Shown one piece after another: positions 26,646 to 36,755 of a stretch of DNA of 64,000 bases. The stretch spans positions 62,001-126,000 of the forward strand of contig NZ_CABVMM010000014.1 in the NCBI RefSeq assembly GCF_902499555.1, in the 5' to 3' direction. The position numbers were made by a program, and so were the translations under genes. Within the stretch, counting starts at the first letter, position 1. Each line of letters starts with the position of its first letter. The stretch comes from Mesonia oceanica. Its GTDB lineage: Bacteria; Bacteroidota; Bacteroidia; Flavobacteriales; Flavobacteriaceae. Below the pieces are notes generated by a model. That model did not search any database, was not told where the DNA came from, and was given only the letters and a program-made list of their open reading frames with translations.

Positions 26646-27686
26646 TTATTTTTCTACAATTTTCACTTCAAAAAGTTTGTCCCAGTTTTTACCGGTTACA
26701 TATAGTTTTTTGGTGTCAGGATTATAGGCAATCCCATTAAGGACGTCTAATTTTTTATGTTGGGTTACTTTTTCCCGTAAACCTCTAAAATCTATTAAAC
26801 CTTCAACATCGCCGGTTTTAGGGTCAATAATCACCACACCATCTTTTTGCCAAGTATTGGCATATATTTTTCCTTCTACCCATTCTAATTCGTTAAGTTT
26901 AGTAATGGTAGATTTATTGGTGACTGGCTGAATGTAGCTCTCTTCTTCCAAAGTTTCAGGGTTTAAAATCCAGATTTTTTGGGTACCATCACTCTTGTAA
27001 ATTTTTTCGCCATCGTTACACAATCCCCAGCCTTCTTTACTATTATTGTATTTAAACGTTTCTAATCGTTCAAAAGTATTTACATCGTAAACTAAACCAT
27101 CGCCGGAGCGCCAAGTGAGTTGGTAAAGTTTATTGTTAAGAATGGTTAGGCCTTCACCAAAATAAACATCACTTAACTTTACTTTTTTAAGCACTTTACC
27201 TGTCGTGTAGTCTACTTTTCTAATGCTGGATTTTCCATTTAAACCGGTACTTTCATAAAGTGTATCTTTATAAAATTCCAATCCTTGGGTGAATGCATCT
27301 TTATCGTGAGGATACGTATTAACAATTTCGTACGTATAAAGTTTTGTTTTTTTATCACTATGAACAATTACTTGTTCTTCAATTTTGTATTCTTCTCCAT
27401 CACTATAAACTTTCGCTGTAAAAGTATTTTCGCCTAACGGAAGGTCAAAGGTGTAGGAATTGTTTTTTAAGTTGACTTTTTCTCCAGCAAAAGAATAGAT
27501 AACTGAATCTATAGTTTGTTCGCCTTTGGGCTGAAGTTGAATTTTTGCAGTTTGCCCTCGCTGTATTTTTTCTGAAGCGCCTTCAATTTTTAAGCTGAAA
27601 GGAGCTTTGTTATTATTTTTTTTCTCTCCGCAAGAATAAACTAATACAACTAAAATTAAGGCATTCAATAAGTTATAAAATCTCAT
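26646..27686 (-). CDS. Glutaminyl-peptide cyclotransferase, lipoprotein
   Basis: This 346-residue lipoprotein (lipobox ending at Cys19) belongs to the glutamine cyclotransferase family, which converts N-terminal Gln of exported proteins to pyroglutamate. After an Ig-like N-terminal region (about 30-110), the beta-propeller domain starts near YEIVNTYPHDKDAFTQGLE at about 118. Family landmarks include the TQGLEF and ESTGLNGKSS segments, the FGEGLT block and the ELEWVEGKIYANTW block. Many exported Bacteroidota proteins begin with Gln after signal cleavage, as several in this window do, so such an enzyme makes sense in the periplasm. It leads the pair with the beta-helix lipoprotein. Confidence 0.88.
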   Translation of the reverse strand: MRFYNLLNALILVVLVYSCGEKKNNNKAPFSLKIEGASEKIQRGQTAKIQLQPKGEQTIDSVIYSFAGEKVNLKNNSYTFDLPLGENTFTAKVYSDGEEYKIEEQVIVHSDKKTKLYTYEIVNTYPHDKDAFTQGLEFYKDTLYESTGLNGKSSIRKVDYTTGKVLKKVKLSDVYFGEGLTILNNKLYQLTWRSGDGLVYDVNTFERLETFKYNNSKEGWGLCNDGEKIYKSDGTQKIWILNPETLEEESYIQPVTNKSTITKLNELEWVEGKIYANTWQKDGVVIIDPKTGDVEGLIDFRGLREKVTQHKKLDVLNGIAYNPDTKKLYVTGKNWDKLFEVKIVEK

Positions 27687-27740
27687 AAAATCTTATTTAA
27701 AAAAGAGTGGCTAATTTAGTCATTTCCTATTAAAAAATGC

Positions 27741-27770
27741 TTGCAGAAAAAGATAAAGCTTGTATATTTG
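27741..27770 (+). promoter_or_regulatory. Promoter of the SRP RNA gene
   Basis: A -33 TTG at 27741-27743 and a -7 TATATTTG at 27763-27770 are spaced by 19 bases, which is the ideal Bacteroidota sigma-A arrangement. The -7 element ends only a few bases before the RNA 5' end. Confidence 0.75.
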
Positions 27771-27773
27771 CAT

Positions 27774-27870
27774 CGGCAAGTCCCACACAACCAGCTCCTG
27801 TCGAATTCCCCCAGGGCGGGAACGCAGCAAGGGTAGACGGTCGTAGCGGTGTGATGTGGGTCGCTTGCCA
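27774..27870 (+). ncRNA. ffs: Signal recognition particle RNA, small bacterial type (4.5S)
   Basis: The RNA runs from about GGCAAG (27775) to the complementary CTTGCC (27864-27869), which closes the long hairpin. The conserved apical domain that binds Ffh is visible as GGGCGGGAACGCAGCAAGGGTAG around 27813-27836 in the form usual for Bacteroidota (no run longer quoted than needed: key parts are GGGAAC and GCAGCAAGGG). The flanking arms CCCACAC and GTGTGATGTGGG pair. A T6 run at 27871-27876 ends transcription. The RNA guides Ffh-bound ribosomes to FtsY at the inner membrane. Confidence 0.93.
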
Positions 27871-27959
27871 TTTTTTATTTCCTCTTTTTAAATATTTCCC
27901 TTTCAATTTTTAAGCTTTCTATTAAATAATCGATATTTGCGTTTCTATTTTTAGAAGTT

Positions 27960-28766
27960 ATGACAAATAAAGTTGTTTTAATTACCGGAGCATCTTCAGG
28001 TATTGGTAAAGCTATTGGTGAGTTTTTGGCTGCAAAGGGGTATCGAGTTTACGGGACCAGCAGGAATCCGAAAGAACAAGAAAAGAACGGGATCAAGTTT
28101 TTAGCGCTGGATGTTACTAAAGTTGAAACCATTGAGCAAGTGGTAGAAAAAATCCTTCAGCAAGAAAAAAGAATAGATTACTTGGTGAACAATGCAGGGA
28201 TGGGAATTACCGGTCCTATTGAAGAAACTCCGGATGAAGAAATAAGAAAGGTTTTTGATACCAATTATTTTGGAGTGATTAATGTAATTAAGGCAGTACT
28301 TCCTGCTATGCGTTCACAAAAAGATGGTTTTATTATCAATATAACTTCTATTGCCGGCTATATGGGGTTGCCTTATCGCGGAATTTATTCTGCAACTAAA
28401 GGAGCTTTGGAGCTAACAACGGAAGCTTTTAGGATGGAACTAAAAGAGTTCAATATAAAAATGACGAATATTGCTCCGGGTGATTTTGCTACGAATATTG
28501 CTGCCGGAAGGTATCATGCTCCTGTTGTAAAAGGTTCTCCTTACGAGAAAAACTACGGAAATACGTTAAAGTTAATGGACGAGCATGTAGATAAAGGTGA
28601 GAATCCTATGGTGATGGCCAAAAAAGTTTATGCGGTGATGCAGGAAAAAAATCCTACTATTCATTATAAAGTTGGCGAGGCTTTACAGAAATTCAGTATT
28701 GCTTTAAAGCATATTTTACCAGATAAGGTTTATGAGAAAATGCTCATGAACCATTATAAACTATAG
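27960..28766 (+). CDS. SDR family oxidoreductase
   Basis: This 268-residue short-chain dehydrogenase/reductase has the classical cofactor motif TGASSGIG at about residues 9-16 and the NNAG motif near 77-80. The catalytic S, Y and K are seen in ITSIAGYMGLPYRGIYSATK (Tyr-x3-Lys as YSATK). The cofactor could be NADP(H), as an Arg/Ser-type segment (GTSRNPKE) follows strand 2. The substrate is unknown. It is convergent with the next gene with only two bases between them. Confidence 0.9.
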   Translation: MTNKVVLITGASSGIGKAIGEFLAAKGYRVYGTSRNPKEQEKNGIKFLALDVTKVETIEQVVEKILQQEKRIDYLVNNAGMGITGPIEETPDEEIRKVFDTNYFGVINVIKAVLPAMRSQKDGFIINITSIAGYMGLPYRGIYSATKGALELTTEAFRMELKEFNIKMTNIAPGDFATNIAAGRYHAPVVKGSPYEKNYGNTLKLMDEHVDKGENPMVMAKKVYAVMQEKNPTIHYKVGEALQKFSIALKHILPDKVYEKMLMNHYKL

Positions 28767-28768
28767 CC

Positions 28769-30196
28769 TTATTGATTCAAGAATTCGAGCAGTTGATTTT
28801 CAAAATCAGGATCAAAAATATTTAATCCTGATTTTTGAATAATTCCCTTCTGATCGATGAGTAAAATTTTGTTCAGTAGGTTTTTATATAAAGAGAAGTC
28901 TTTACCTCGTTCCCTTATTTTATATTCAAATTCCTTATTGTAATCAAAATTTTCTAGTGCTTTTCGCCATAATTCAATAGAGTCTTCATTGTCAATATTT
29001 ACTCCTAGAAAATCAACTTCAGGATATCTATTTCTTAATTCATTTATTCGTTTGTGTTGTCTTTTATGGCTGGATACATAAATGGACCAAGTGAAACTAA
29101 CGATAGGTTTTTTTCCTTTTTTTATTATTTCTTTTAAAGCATATTTTGTGCCATCCGGGCTAAGCAATTTAGCCTCAGAAACATCGTTTCCTTCAAAATA
29201 ATTTTTTTGGAGTTCCCCTAAATCTTTAAGCTCTTGAAATTGATCTTTAGGCAAATCAAAACTAGAAAGTAACGCTAAGGTAGAATCTATTTCTGTATCA
29301 TTCTCTGCATAATTTATTTGCTTTCTTGCAAAACGGGTGATGAACCTATATCTAAGGTTTTTAACCTTAAATAGACTGTCTGAGATAATCAACCTGTTTT
29401 TTAAGTTTTTTACACTTTTAGTGTCAAAACATTCTTGAGAATTGTTTTGTTCTAGGCAGACTTCAATTGCTTTGTTTTTTAAGTAATTGTCAAGAAAGCG
29501 TTGGTATATGTAATAGGATTGTAATTCTTTATCGTTAAAATTTATATCATCTCTATATTTAAAAAAATTAGCGGGTATTTTATTCCTGAATTCATTGAAA
29601 TATTTATTGATGAAAAAAGCATAGCGCTCTCTTAAATCATAATATTCATAGTCAATGGTTTTTTTGGCTAAATTCAAAAAGCTTTTAGAAAACTCATTTT
29701 GATCTTGAAGTTTGTCTAACCTTCTTTCTCGTAACTTTTTTATGGAATCAGTTTTTTGAGCAAATTCCTTAGGGCTTATTTTGTAGTAAGATAAAATAAG
29801 ATCATTGTCTTTTTCATTCAACAGGTACATTTCCATGAGAAAATTATTTTCTCCGGCTTTATCTCCGGTAAACATTAAAGATTCATCAAATTCTTTGGTG
29901 TTTACCCTAAATAATAAGCTATCTCCTTCTTCAATAAAAAAAATCTGACTCTCGGGAGAATACCTAAATGTATAAATACCTTGTTTAAAATTCTCCTTTT
30001 TAAATTGATAAGAAAACTTTCCGTTTTTTTGGACAGGAATAGAATCTATAAATTCGTTATCTTTTTCTAAGGAGAGGTAATTAGAATTTCCATTAACAAT
30101 TTCTCCGGCAATATAAGTGCCTGTTTTACTGGCAGGTTTGTCTTCACAACCCAATAAAAATAAGGTACTAACAAAACAAAGAAAAACTTGCCGCAT
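28769..30196 (-). CDS. Thioredoxin-fold lipoprotein lacking the CxxC motif
   Basis: This 475-residue lipoprotein (lipobox LLGC, Cys17) resembles the TlpA-like proteins of Bacteroidota, with an N-terminal DUF4369-type beta domain (about 20-115), a helical middle, and a C-terminal thioredoxin-like domain (about 345-475). At the place of the WCxxC active site the sequence reads TWSIYVSSH (W370, no cysteine), so it cannot carry out thiol exchange. It is probably anchored in the periplasmic face of a membrane. I placed the start at 30196 (MRQVFLCF), because the upstream 10 residues do not belong to a signal peptide. A binding or structural role is more likely than a redox one. Confidence 0.72.
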   Translation of the reverse strand: MRQVFLCFVSTLFLLGCEDKPASKTGTYIAGEIVNGNSNYLSLEKDNEFIDSIPVQKNGKFSYQFKKENFKQGIYTFRYSPESQIFFIEEGDSLLFRVNTKEFDESLMFTGDKAGENNFLMEMYLLNEKDNDLILSYYKISPKEFAQKTDSIKKLRERRLDKLQDQNEFSKSFLNLAKKTIDYEYYDLRERYAFFINKYFNEFRNKIPANFFKYRDDINFNDKELQSYYIYQRFLDNYLKNKAIEVCLEQNNSQECFDTKSVKNLKNRLIISDSLFKVKNLRYRFITRFARKQINYAENDTEIDSTLALLSSFDLPKDQFQELKDLGELQKNYFEGNDVSEAKLLSPDGTKYALKEIIKKGKKPIVSFTWSIYVSSHKRQHKRINELRNRYPEVDFLGVNIDNEDSIELWRKALENFDYNKEFEYKIRERGKDFSLYKNLLNKILLIDQKGIIQKSGLNIFDPDFENQLLEFLNQ

Positions 30197-30337
30197 ATAG
30201 TGAAAATCAATTATTGAATAGCCCAAAATTATGATAACCTTTGTTAAGTCTTGTTAATTACCCGTTAAATAGAAAACTTAAAAAGTTAATCTTTTATCTT
30301 ATCAAGTAAATTAGTTACTTTCGCAAAAATTTTATAA

Positions 30338-31969
<1,632 letters not shown>

Positions 31970-32045
31970 TGCCTTCCCTAGAGGGTAGAAATATAGGTTA
32001 TACCTGCCGCTTCCATCCTTAACGCAAAAACATAATTTAAATATT

Positions 32046-32077
32046 AAAACCTTTCTGTTAATTTAGAAAGGTTTTTC
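32046..32077 (+). terminator. Terminator after the ABC-F gene
   Basis: An 11-bp stem (AAAACCTTTCT at 32046-32056 with AGAAAGGTTTT at 32065-32075) and an 8-base loop end in T's. It lies 77 bases after the ABC-F stop and before the MFS gene. Confidence 0.75.
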
Positions 32078-32108
32078 TATTTTTAGCACATCAACTAAAA
32101 TATGGGGT

Positions 32109-33428
32109 ATGCATACATTACCAAAAGGAAGTAAAAAATTATTGAATGCTTGGGCTTTTTACGACTGGGCTAATTCAGTTTACAGTTTAGTTATTTCCTC
32201 GGCGATATTCCCTATATTTTATGGAGCGTTGACTATTACTATAGATGACGGAATTATTACTAATGATACCGTTACTTTCCTTGGAATAGATTTTAATAAC
32301 GATACATTAATTAGTTACGTAACCGGCTTAGCTTTTTTAGTTGTGTCTGTGTTGAGTCCATTTTTAAGTGGAATTGCCGATTATGTAGGCAACAAGAAAA
32401 ATTTCATGAAATTTTTCTGTTATATGGGCGCTATTTCCTGTATCGGTTTGTTTTGGTTTAACCTAGAACAGTTATGGTTTGGCTTGTTGTGTTACTTTTT
32501 GGCCTTAATCGGTTTTTGGGGAAGTTTGGTCTTTTATAATTCTTACTTACCTGATATTGCTTTCCCTGAGCAGCAAGATAAAATTAGTGCAAAAGGTTAT
32601 TCTCTAGGATATATTGGTAGTGTGCTTTTGCTTCTTCTTTGCTTAGGAATGATTTTATCTTACGAGACTTTTGGTTTTAAAGATGAAGGCTTACCTACGC
32701 GATTATCTTTTATACTAACCGGCGTTTGGTGGATTGTTTTTAGTCAGTATACCTATTATTATTTACCTAAAGGAAATAAGACGAATCATAAAGTTACCAA
32801 AGATGTATTGTTCAATGGATTTAAAGAATTGAAGAAAATTTGGTTCCGGATAAATGAAAATTTACAGCTCAGAAGATATTTATATGCTTTCTTTTTATAT
32901 AGTATGGCAGTGCAAACCATTATGCTAATCGCAACTTATTTTGGTATAGAAGAGTTAGATTGGGGCGGGCAAGATTCAACTACCGGGTTAATTGTAAGTA
33001 TTTTGCTTATACAGTTAGTGGCCATTTTAGGAGCTTTTTTAACATCGAGAGCTTCTGGAAAATTTGGTAATATTCAAACCCTAATTGTTATTAATGTAAT
33101 GTGGATAGGTATTTGCATCTATGCGTATTTTATTACGACTCCGTTTCAGTTTTATGGAGCTGCTGCTTTGGTAGGTTTAGTCATGGGAGGTATTCAATCC
33201 TTATCACGTTCAACTTATTCAAAGTTATTACCAAGAGATGCTGTTGATACCGCTTCCTATTTTAGTTTTTACGATGTTTCAGAAAAAATAGGAATTGTAA
33301 TAGGAATGTTTACTTATGGATTTATCGCTCAAGTTACTGGAAGTATTCGATATTCAATTTTGTTTTTAATCTTATTTTTTGTGTTAGGAGTTGTATTGCT
33401 TTTGAGAGTTCCTAAAACAAAATTTTAA
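32109..33428 (+). CDS. MFS transporter, UMF1 family
   Basis: This 439-residue inner-membrane protein has about 12 hydrophobic segments. The N-terminus (KLLNAWAFYDWANSVYSLVISSAIFP in part) is typical of the UMF1 family of the major facilitator superfamily, whose founding members are linked to fungal autophagy-related Atg22 permeases. The conserved region near SGIADYVGNKKNFM (loop 2-3) matches the MFS signature position. The substrate is unknown, although amino acid efflux has been proposed for relatives. It is preceded by a terminator and so has its own promoter. Confidence 0.85.
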   Translation: MHTLPKGSKKLLNAWAFYDWANSVYSLVISSAIFPIFYGALTITIDDGIITNDTVTFLGIDFNNDTLISYVTGLAFLVVSVLSPFLSGIADYVGNKKNFMKFFCYMGAISCIGLFWFNLEQLWFGLLCYFLALIGFWGSLVFYNSYLPDIAFPEQQDKISAKGYSLGYIGSVLLLLLCLGMILSYETFGFKDEGLPTRLSFILTGVWWIVFSQYTYYYLPKGNKTNHKVTKDVLFNGFKELKKIWFRINENLQLRRYLYAFFLYSMAVQTIMLIATYFGIEELDWGGQDSTTGLIVSILLIQLVAILGAFLTSRASGKFGNIQTLIVINVMWIGICIYAYFITTPFQFYGAAALVGLVMGGIQSLSRSTYSKLLPRDAVDTASYFSFYDVSEKIGIVIGMFTYGFIAQVTGSIRYSILFLILFFVLGVVLLLRVPKTKF

Positions 33429-33477
33429 TTTAACATTATTTTAATTAAGTTTGTGACACCCAAATAAATATACATTT

Positions 33478-34851
33478 ATGAAAAAAATCTTATATCCTGT
33501 TTTTTTTACGCTTTTTGCGTTAATCGCTTCTTCTTGTGATAATGAACCTTTAGAAGGGGAATTTGGTGATCTTGATGGAGGAAATGGAGGTGGAAGTAAC
33601 GGAGGCTCTTTTGTAGCTACCATCGATGGAAACTCTTTTGTGGCAGATGGAGCTATTGCTATGACTTTAAATAGCGGAGATATGGTACAAACTACAATTT
33701 CAGGAACTAATCTTTCCGGAAATTCTATTTCTATACAAATTTTATCTTCTGGTACAGGCACATATGAATTGTCAGATCCTGTAGATTTTGATAATCCTGG
33801 TGATGGTACTGGAATGTATGCACAGTTGAGCAGTCAGTCTTTTCCTTTCGTTACAACTATGAATTCTACAGGTACGGTAGAAATAACTGAATATGATACT
33901 GATAATCTAGTAGTTTCGGGAACCTTCTCTTTTGAGGCAGAAAGAGAAGTTGAAAATGAAGATGGTTCAACTGATGTTGAAACAGTAAGTATCACGGAAG
34001 GTGAATTTACCAATATACAGTTACAAATACAAGGAGAAGGAAATGGTGGCGAAGGCTCCGGTGGAGAAGGTGAAGGTGAAGGCTCTGGTGAAGATGTACT
34101 TTTTCAGGTGGAATTAGATGAGGAATTGTTTGAAGGTGAAGAGATTCAGGCTGTTAATAATGAAGATGGTTTACAAATTGGAGCTAAGAATGGTACCATT
34201 CTTGTTTCACTGCAAATCTTTGATCCTGCAATAGGGGATTTTGATCTAGGAAATGAAGATGAGGCTATTGTATATTATACATTAGATGCGGAAGATGAAG
34301 ATGCTCCTTTATATATTTCCAATAGTGGAACGGTAACTATCACAAGTATAGATTTTTCTACTAATACAGTAAGTGGCTCATTTGTAGGTACAGTTTCAGA
34401 TGTATTTGGAGATCAATCAGAAGTAGTGATGACTAATGGGGTTTTCGAAAACATTTCGTTTGAATCTGTTGCTGGAGTAGATAGTGCTACAGCACTAGTT
34501 GATGGAGAGCAATTTCAAGCAAATACTTTCGCAGAAGCATCTGTTGAAGGAAGTTCTGAGGTTACTTTAAATTTTGTTTCCGATTTAGATGATAGGATAA
34601 CAATTACAATTCCACAGCAACCAGAAGTAGGAGTTTACCCTATAAGTGAGACCCCTCCTTATTCTGCAAGTTTTACTGCTTTTGTTGATGATCCTACAGA
34701 AGTGAATTATGAAGCTCAGGCAGATTCTGGAGAAATAGAAATTATTTCATTTGAAAATGATATAGTAACCGGAACATTTAGTTTTACCGGAGTAGCAGAT
34801 AATGGAGACACCATCACAATTACTGAAGGTGAATTTACTTATGAATTTTAA
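33478..34851 (+). CDS. Lipoprotein with three tandem beta domains (DUF6252-like)
   Basis: This 457-residue protein has a lipoprotein signal peptide (lipobox ASSC, Cys20), a Gly/Asn linker (33-44), and three related domains at about 45-183, 207-328 and 337-457. Each domain begins with a strand and a [D/E]G-x-x-F segment (TIDGNSF, ELDEELF, LVDGEQF) and ends with a 'VxGxFxxT/E...xxGxFxxI/Y' pair (ITEGEFTNI, MTNGVFENI, ITEGEFTYEF). Domain 1 and 2 are separated by a Gly/Glu-only linker at 186-205. The family resembles DUF6252, but I cannot confirm that. It is a very acidic surface or periplasmic lipoprotein with no known function. Confidence 0.7.
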   Translation: MKKILYPVFFTLFALIASSCDNEPLEGEFGDLDGGNGGGSNGGSFVATIDGNSFVADGAIAMTLNSGDMVQTTISGTNLSGNSISIQILSSGTGTYELSDPVDFDNPGDGTGMYAQLSSQSFPFVTTMNSTGTVEITEYDTDNLVVSGTFSFEAEREVENEDGSTDVETVSITEGEFTNIQLQIQGEGNGGEGSGGEGEGEGSGEDVLFQVELDEELFEGEEIQAVNNEDGLQIGAKNGTILVSLQIFDPAIGDFDLGNEDEAIVYYTLDAEDEDAPLYISNSGTVTITSIDFSTNTVSGSFVGTVSDVFGDQSEVVMTNGVFENISFESVAGVDSATALVDGEQFQANTFAEASVEGSSEVTLNFVSDLDDRITITIPQQPEVGVYPISETPPYSASFTAFVDDPTEVNYEAQADSGEIEIISFENDIVTGTFSFTGVADNGDTITITEGEFTYEF

Positions 34852-34877
34852 GTGAAATTAATCACATAGAAAATTTT

Positions 34878-34908
34878 AAAACTCCCGAGTTAACTTCGGG
34901 AGTTTTTT
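34878..34908. terminator. Bidirectional terminator after the repeat lipoprotein gene
   Basis: An 11-bp stem (AAAACTCCCGA at 34878-34888 with TCGGGAGTTTT at 34896-34906) with a 7-base loop is followed by T's, between convergent genes. Its left arm starts with A's, so it can act on both strands. Confidence 0.88.
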
Positions 34909-34910
34909 GT

Positions 34911-35135
34911 TTAATCAAATAAGGCTTTTATTAAAGTATTAACACCTTTAAACATCAAGAAAATAGCTCCCGCGCAAGCCACAATTCCTAAAATAAGAAC
35001 CGCAACATATAATGGACTTTCTTGATTGTGGAAAGCACTGTATAAAATGCTTGGTCCAATAAACATTAAAGGCAATGCGCCTGCTAAAAATCGGATCCCT
35101 TTTCCTAAGACTTCTTTATTTGTTCTCTTTGTCAT
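34911..35135 (-). CDS. DUF6095 family small membrane protein
   Basis: This 74-residue protein has two transmembrane helices (about 15-37 and 43-66) joined by a short loop. I chose the ATG at 35135 (MTKRTNKEVLGKG), which overlaps the end of murQ by 20 bases in another frame; the extended frame upstream would add 13 residues read from inside murQ. It matches the small two-helix proteins annotated DUF6095 in Flavobacteriaceae. It is the last gene of the murQ operon. Its function is unknown. Confidence 0.75.
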   Translation of the reverse strand: MTKRTNKEVLGKGIRFLAGALPLMFIGPSILYSAFHNQESPLYVAVLILGIVACAGAIFLMFKGVNTLIKALFD

Positions 35136-35952
35136 TTTCCTGTAAATATTGAATAGCTTTTCTAACGTTGCCAAATTTTAGCAAAGCTTCTTTTGAAATT
35201 TCTTGATTTTCTCCCGTTGCTTCCTGTATCATTTTTGTGCCCCGCTCAATCAGTTTTTGATTGCTCAATTGCATGTCGACCATTCGATTGCCTTTTATTC
35301 GGCCTAACTGAATCATGGTCGTTGTAGAAATCATGTTCAAAACCATTTTTTGTGCAGTCCCAGCTTTCATTCTAGAGCTTCCGGTCACAAATTCAGGTCC
35401 TACGATTACTTCAATAGGAAATTGGGCAGTATTTGCTAATGGACTATTTTTGTTACATGTAATACATCCGGTAGGAATTTGATGCTCATTGCATTTTTCC
35501 AAGGCTTGAATCACGTAAGGTGTGGTTCCGGAAGCTGCAATGCCCACAACCACATCTTTAGAAGAAATTTGATGAGATTTTAAATCTTCCCAACCTTGTA
35601 ATAAATTGTCTTCTGCATTTTCCACAGCATTTCTAATAGCAGTGTCGCCACCGGCAATAATACCTTGTACTAATTCTGCAGAAACACCGAAAGTGGGCGG
35701 ACATTCACTCGCATCTAAAATTCCGAGTCTTCCACTGGTTCCGGCGCCAATATAAAATAAGCGTCCCCCGTTTTGTAACTGCTCAACTATTTTTGAAATT
35801 AAATCTTCAATTTTTGGCAGTACTTTTTCTACCGCTAAGGCTACTTTTTTATCTTCTGTGTTGATATGTTCTACCACTTCAGCAATACTCATTGCTTCTA
35901 GGTGGTCATAATTAGAAGCTTGCTCGGTAGTTTTAATAAATTCTTTACTCAT
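35116..35952 (-). CDS. murQ: N-acetylmuramic acid 6-phosphate etherase MurQ
   Basis: MurQ cleaves the D-lactyl ether of MurNAc-6-phosphate to give GlcNAc-6-phosphate, in recycling of the cell-wall sugar MurNAc. The 278-residue protein has the SIS (sugar isomerase) domain with IGAGTSGRLGILDASECPPTFG-type sequence at about residues 66-87, here containing the family signature GTSGRLG and the DASE catalytic region. The late SSRMKAGTAQKMVLN block is also diagnostic. Its start overlaps the stop of the upstream DUF4249 gene by one base, and its end overlaps the DUF6095 gene, so it is in an operon with an outer-membrane receptor. No MurNAc kinase or PTS permease is in the window. Confidence 0.95.
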   Translation of the reverse strand: MSKEFIKTTEQASNYDHLEAMSIAEVVEHINTEDKKVALAVEKVLPKIEDLISKIVEQLQNGGRLFYIGAGTSGRLGILDASECPPTFGVSAELVQGIIAGGDTAIRNAVENAEDNLLQGWEDLKSHQISSKDVVVGIAASGTTPYVIQALEKCNEHQIPTGCITCNKNSPLANTAQFPIEVIVGPEFVTGSSRMKAGTAQKMVLNMISTTTMIQLGRIKGNRMVDMQLSNQKLIERGTKMIQEATGENQEISKEALLKFGNVRKAIQYLQENDKENK

Positions 35953-36752
35953 TATTCAACTCTATAAATGGTATCAAATCGTTGAGACATTCTAAAATAT
36001 CCAAATGCAAATTTACCTGGATTTTCGGGATTTATCACATTTCCCCTAATAGAAACTGGATTGGTGGCAAAAGGGTTATTTGACTGTCCGGTTTGTGATA
36101 ATACTAAATTTATATAGTTATTAAAACGTTTGCTAATGCCTTCAATAGTGAGAGAAATATTGTCGTTGGGTTCAAATTCATCGGCGTAATAGGTAGAAAT
36201 TTCATTACCATTAAAAAGCTCATCATCCGTATTATCGGCAATCCTCCCATGTCTCTCAGAAAAGAATTCAAAATAATAGTAGTTTTCTTCTTCGCCGGGA
36301 TCAGTAAAATAGGCATTGATAGCCGTGTAATTTTCATCAAAAGCATTGGAGCTTTGTTCTACGCGATTAAATGGTACAGTCTTGTAGAGTTGAGTAGTGG
36401 CTTGGTATTGTTCTCCTTCAAAAGTTACAGTTAAGGTGTAATCTTCATTGTAAACAGCAGGAAGTGTACCTATGTATTGTAAAATATTATCTTCATTATT
36501 TTGTAAGGAGTAAGTCTGGTTATTCAGTTCGATTAACATTTCAGCATTCTCAAAATAGTTGATCTTATTACTGTAATAAGAACTGGTTTTAGAGATTTTT
36601 CCTTTTACAATAACTTCATTATTAAAGGCTTGTTGTATTCCGGTTACTTCAATAACCACTCTAGGTGCTTCATTTTCTAATTGAACATCTACAATGTCTT
36701 CACAAGAAGAAAAAAATAAACCTAAGCAGAAAATGATTATTAAATTCTTCAT
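35952..36752 (-). CDS. DUF4249 domain-containing lipoprotein
   Basis: This 266-residue lipoprotein (lipobox FSSC, Cys17) belongs to the DUF4249 family, which in Bacteroidota is encoded next to a TonB-dependent receptor of the kind found immediately upstream here. It is beta-rich after the signal peptide, with an Ig-like N-terminal part. By analogy with SusD-type partners it may be a surface lipoprotein that captures or covers the ligand of the receptor, but that role is not established. It is 3 bases after the receptor gene and overlaps murQ by one base. Confidence 0.85.
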   Translation of the reverse strand: MKNLIIIFCLGLFFSSCEDIVDVQLENEAPRVVIEVTGIQQAFNNEVIVKGKISKTSSYYSNKINYFENAEMLIELNNQTYSLQNNEDNILQYIGTLPAVYNEDYTLTVTFEGEQYQATTQLYKTVPFNRVEQSSNAFDENYTAINAYFTDPGEEENYYYFEFFSERHGRIADNTDDELFNGNEISTYYADEFEPNDNISLTIEGISKRFNNYINLVLSQTGQSNNPFATNPVSIRGNVINPENPGKFAFGYFRMSQRFDTIYRVE

Positions 36753-36755
36753 ATT

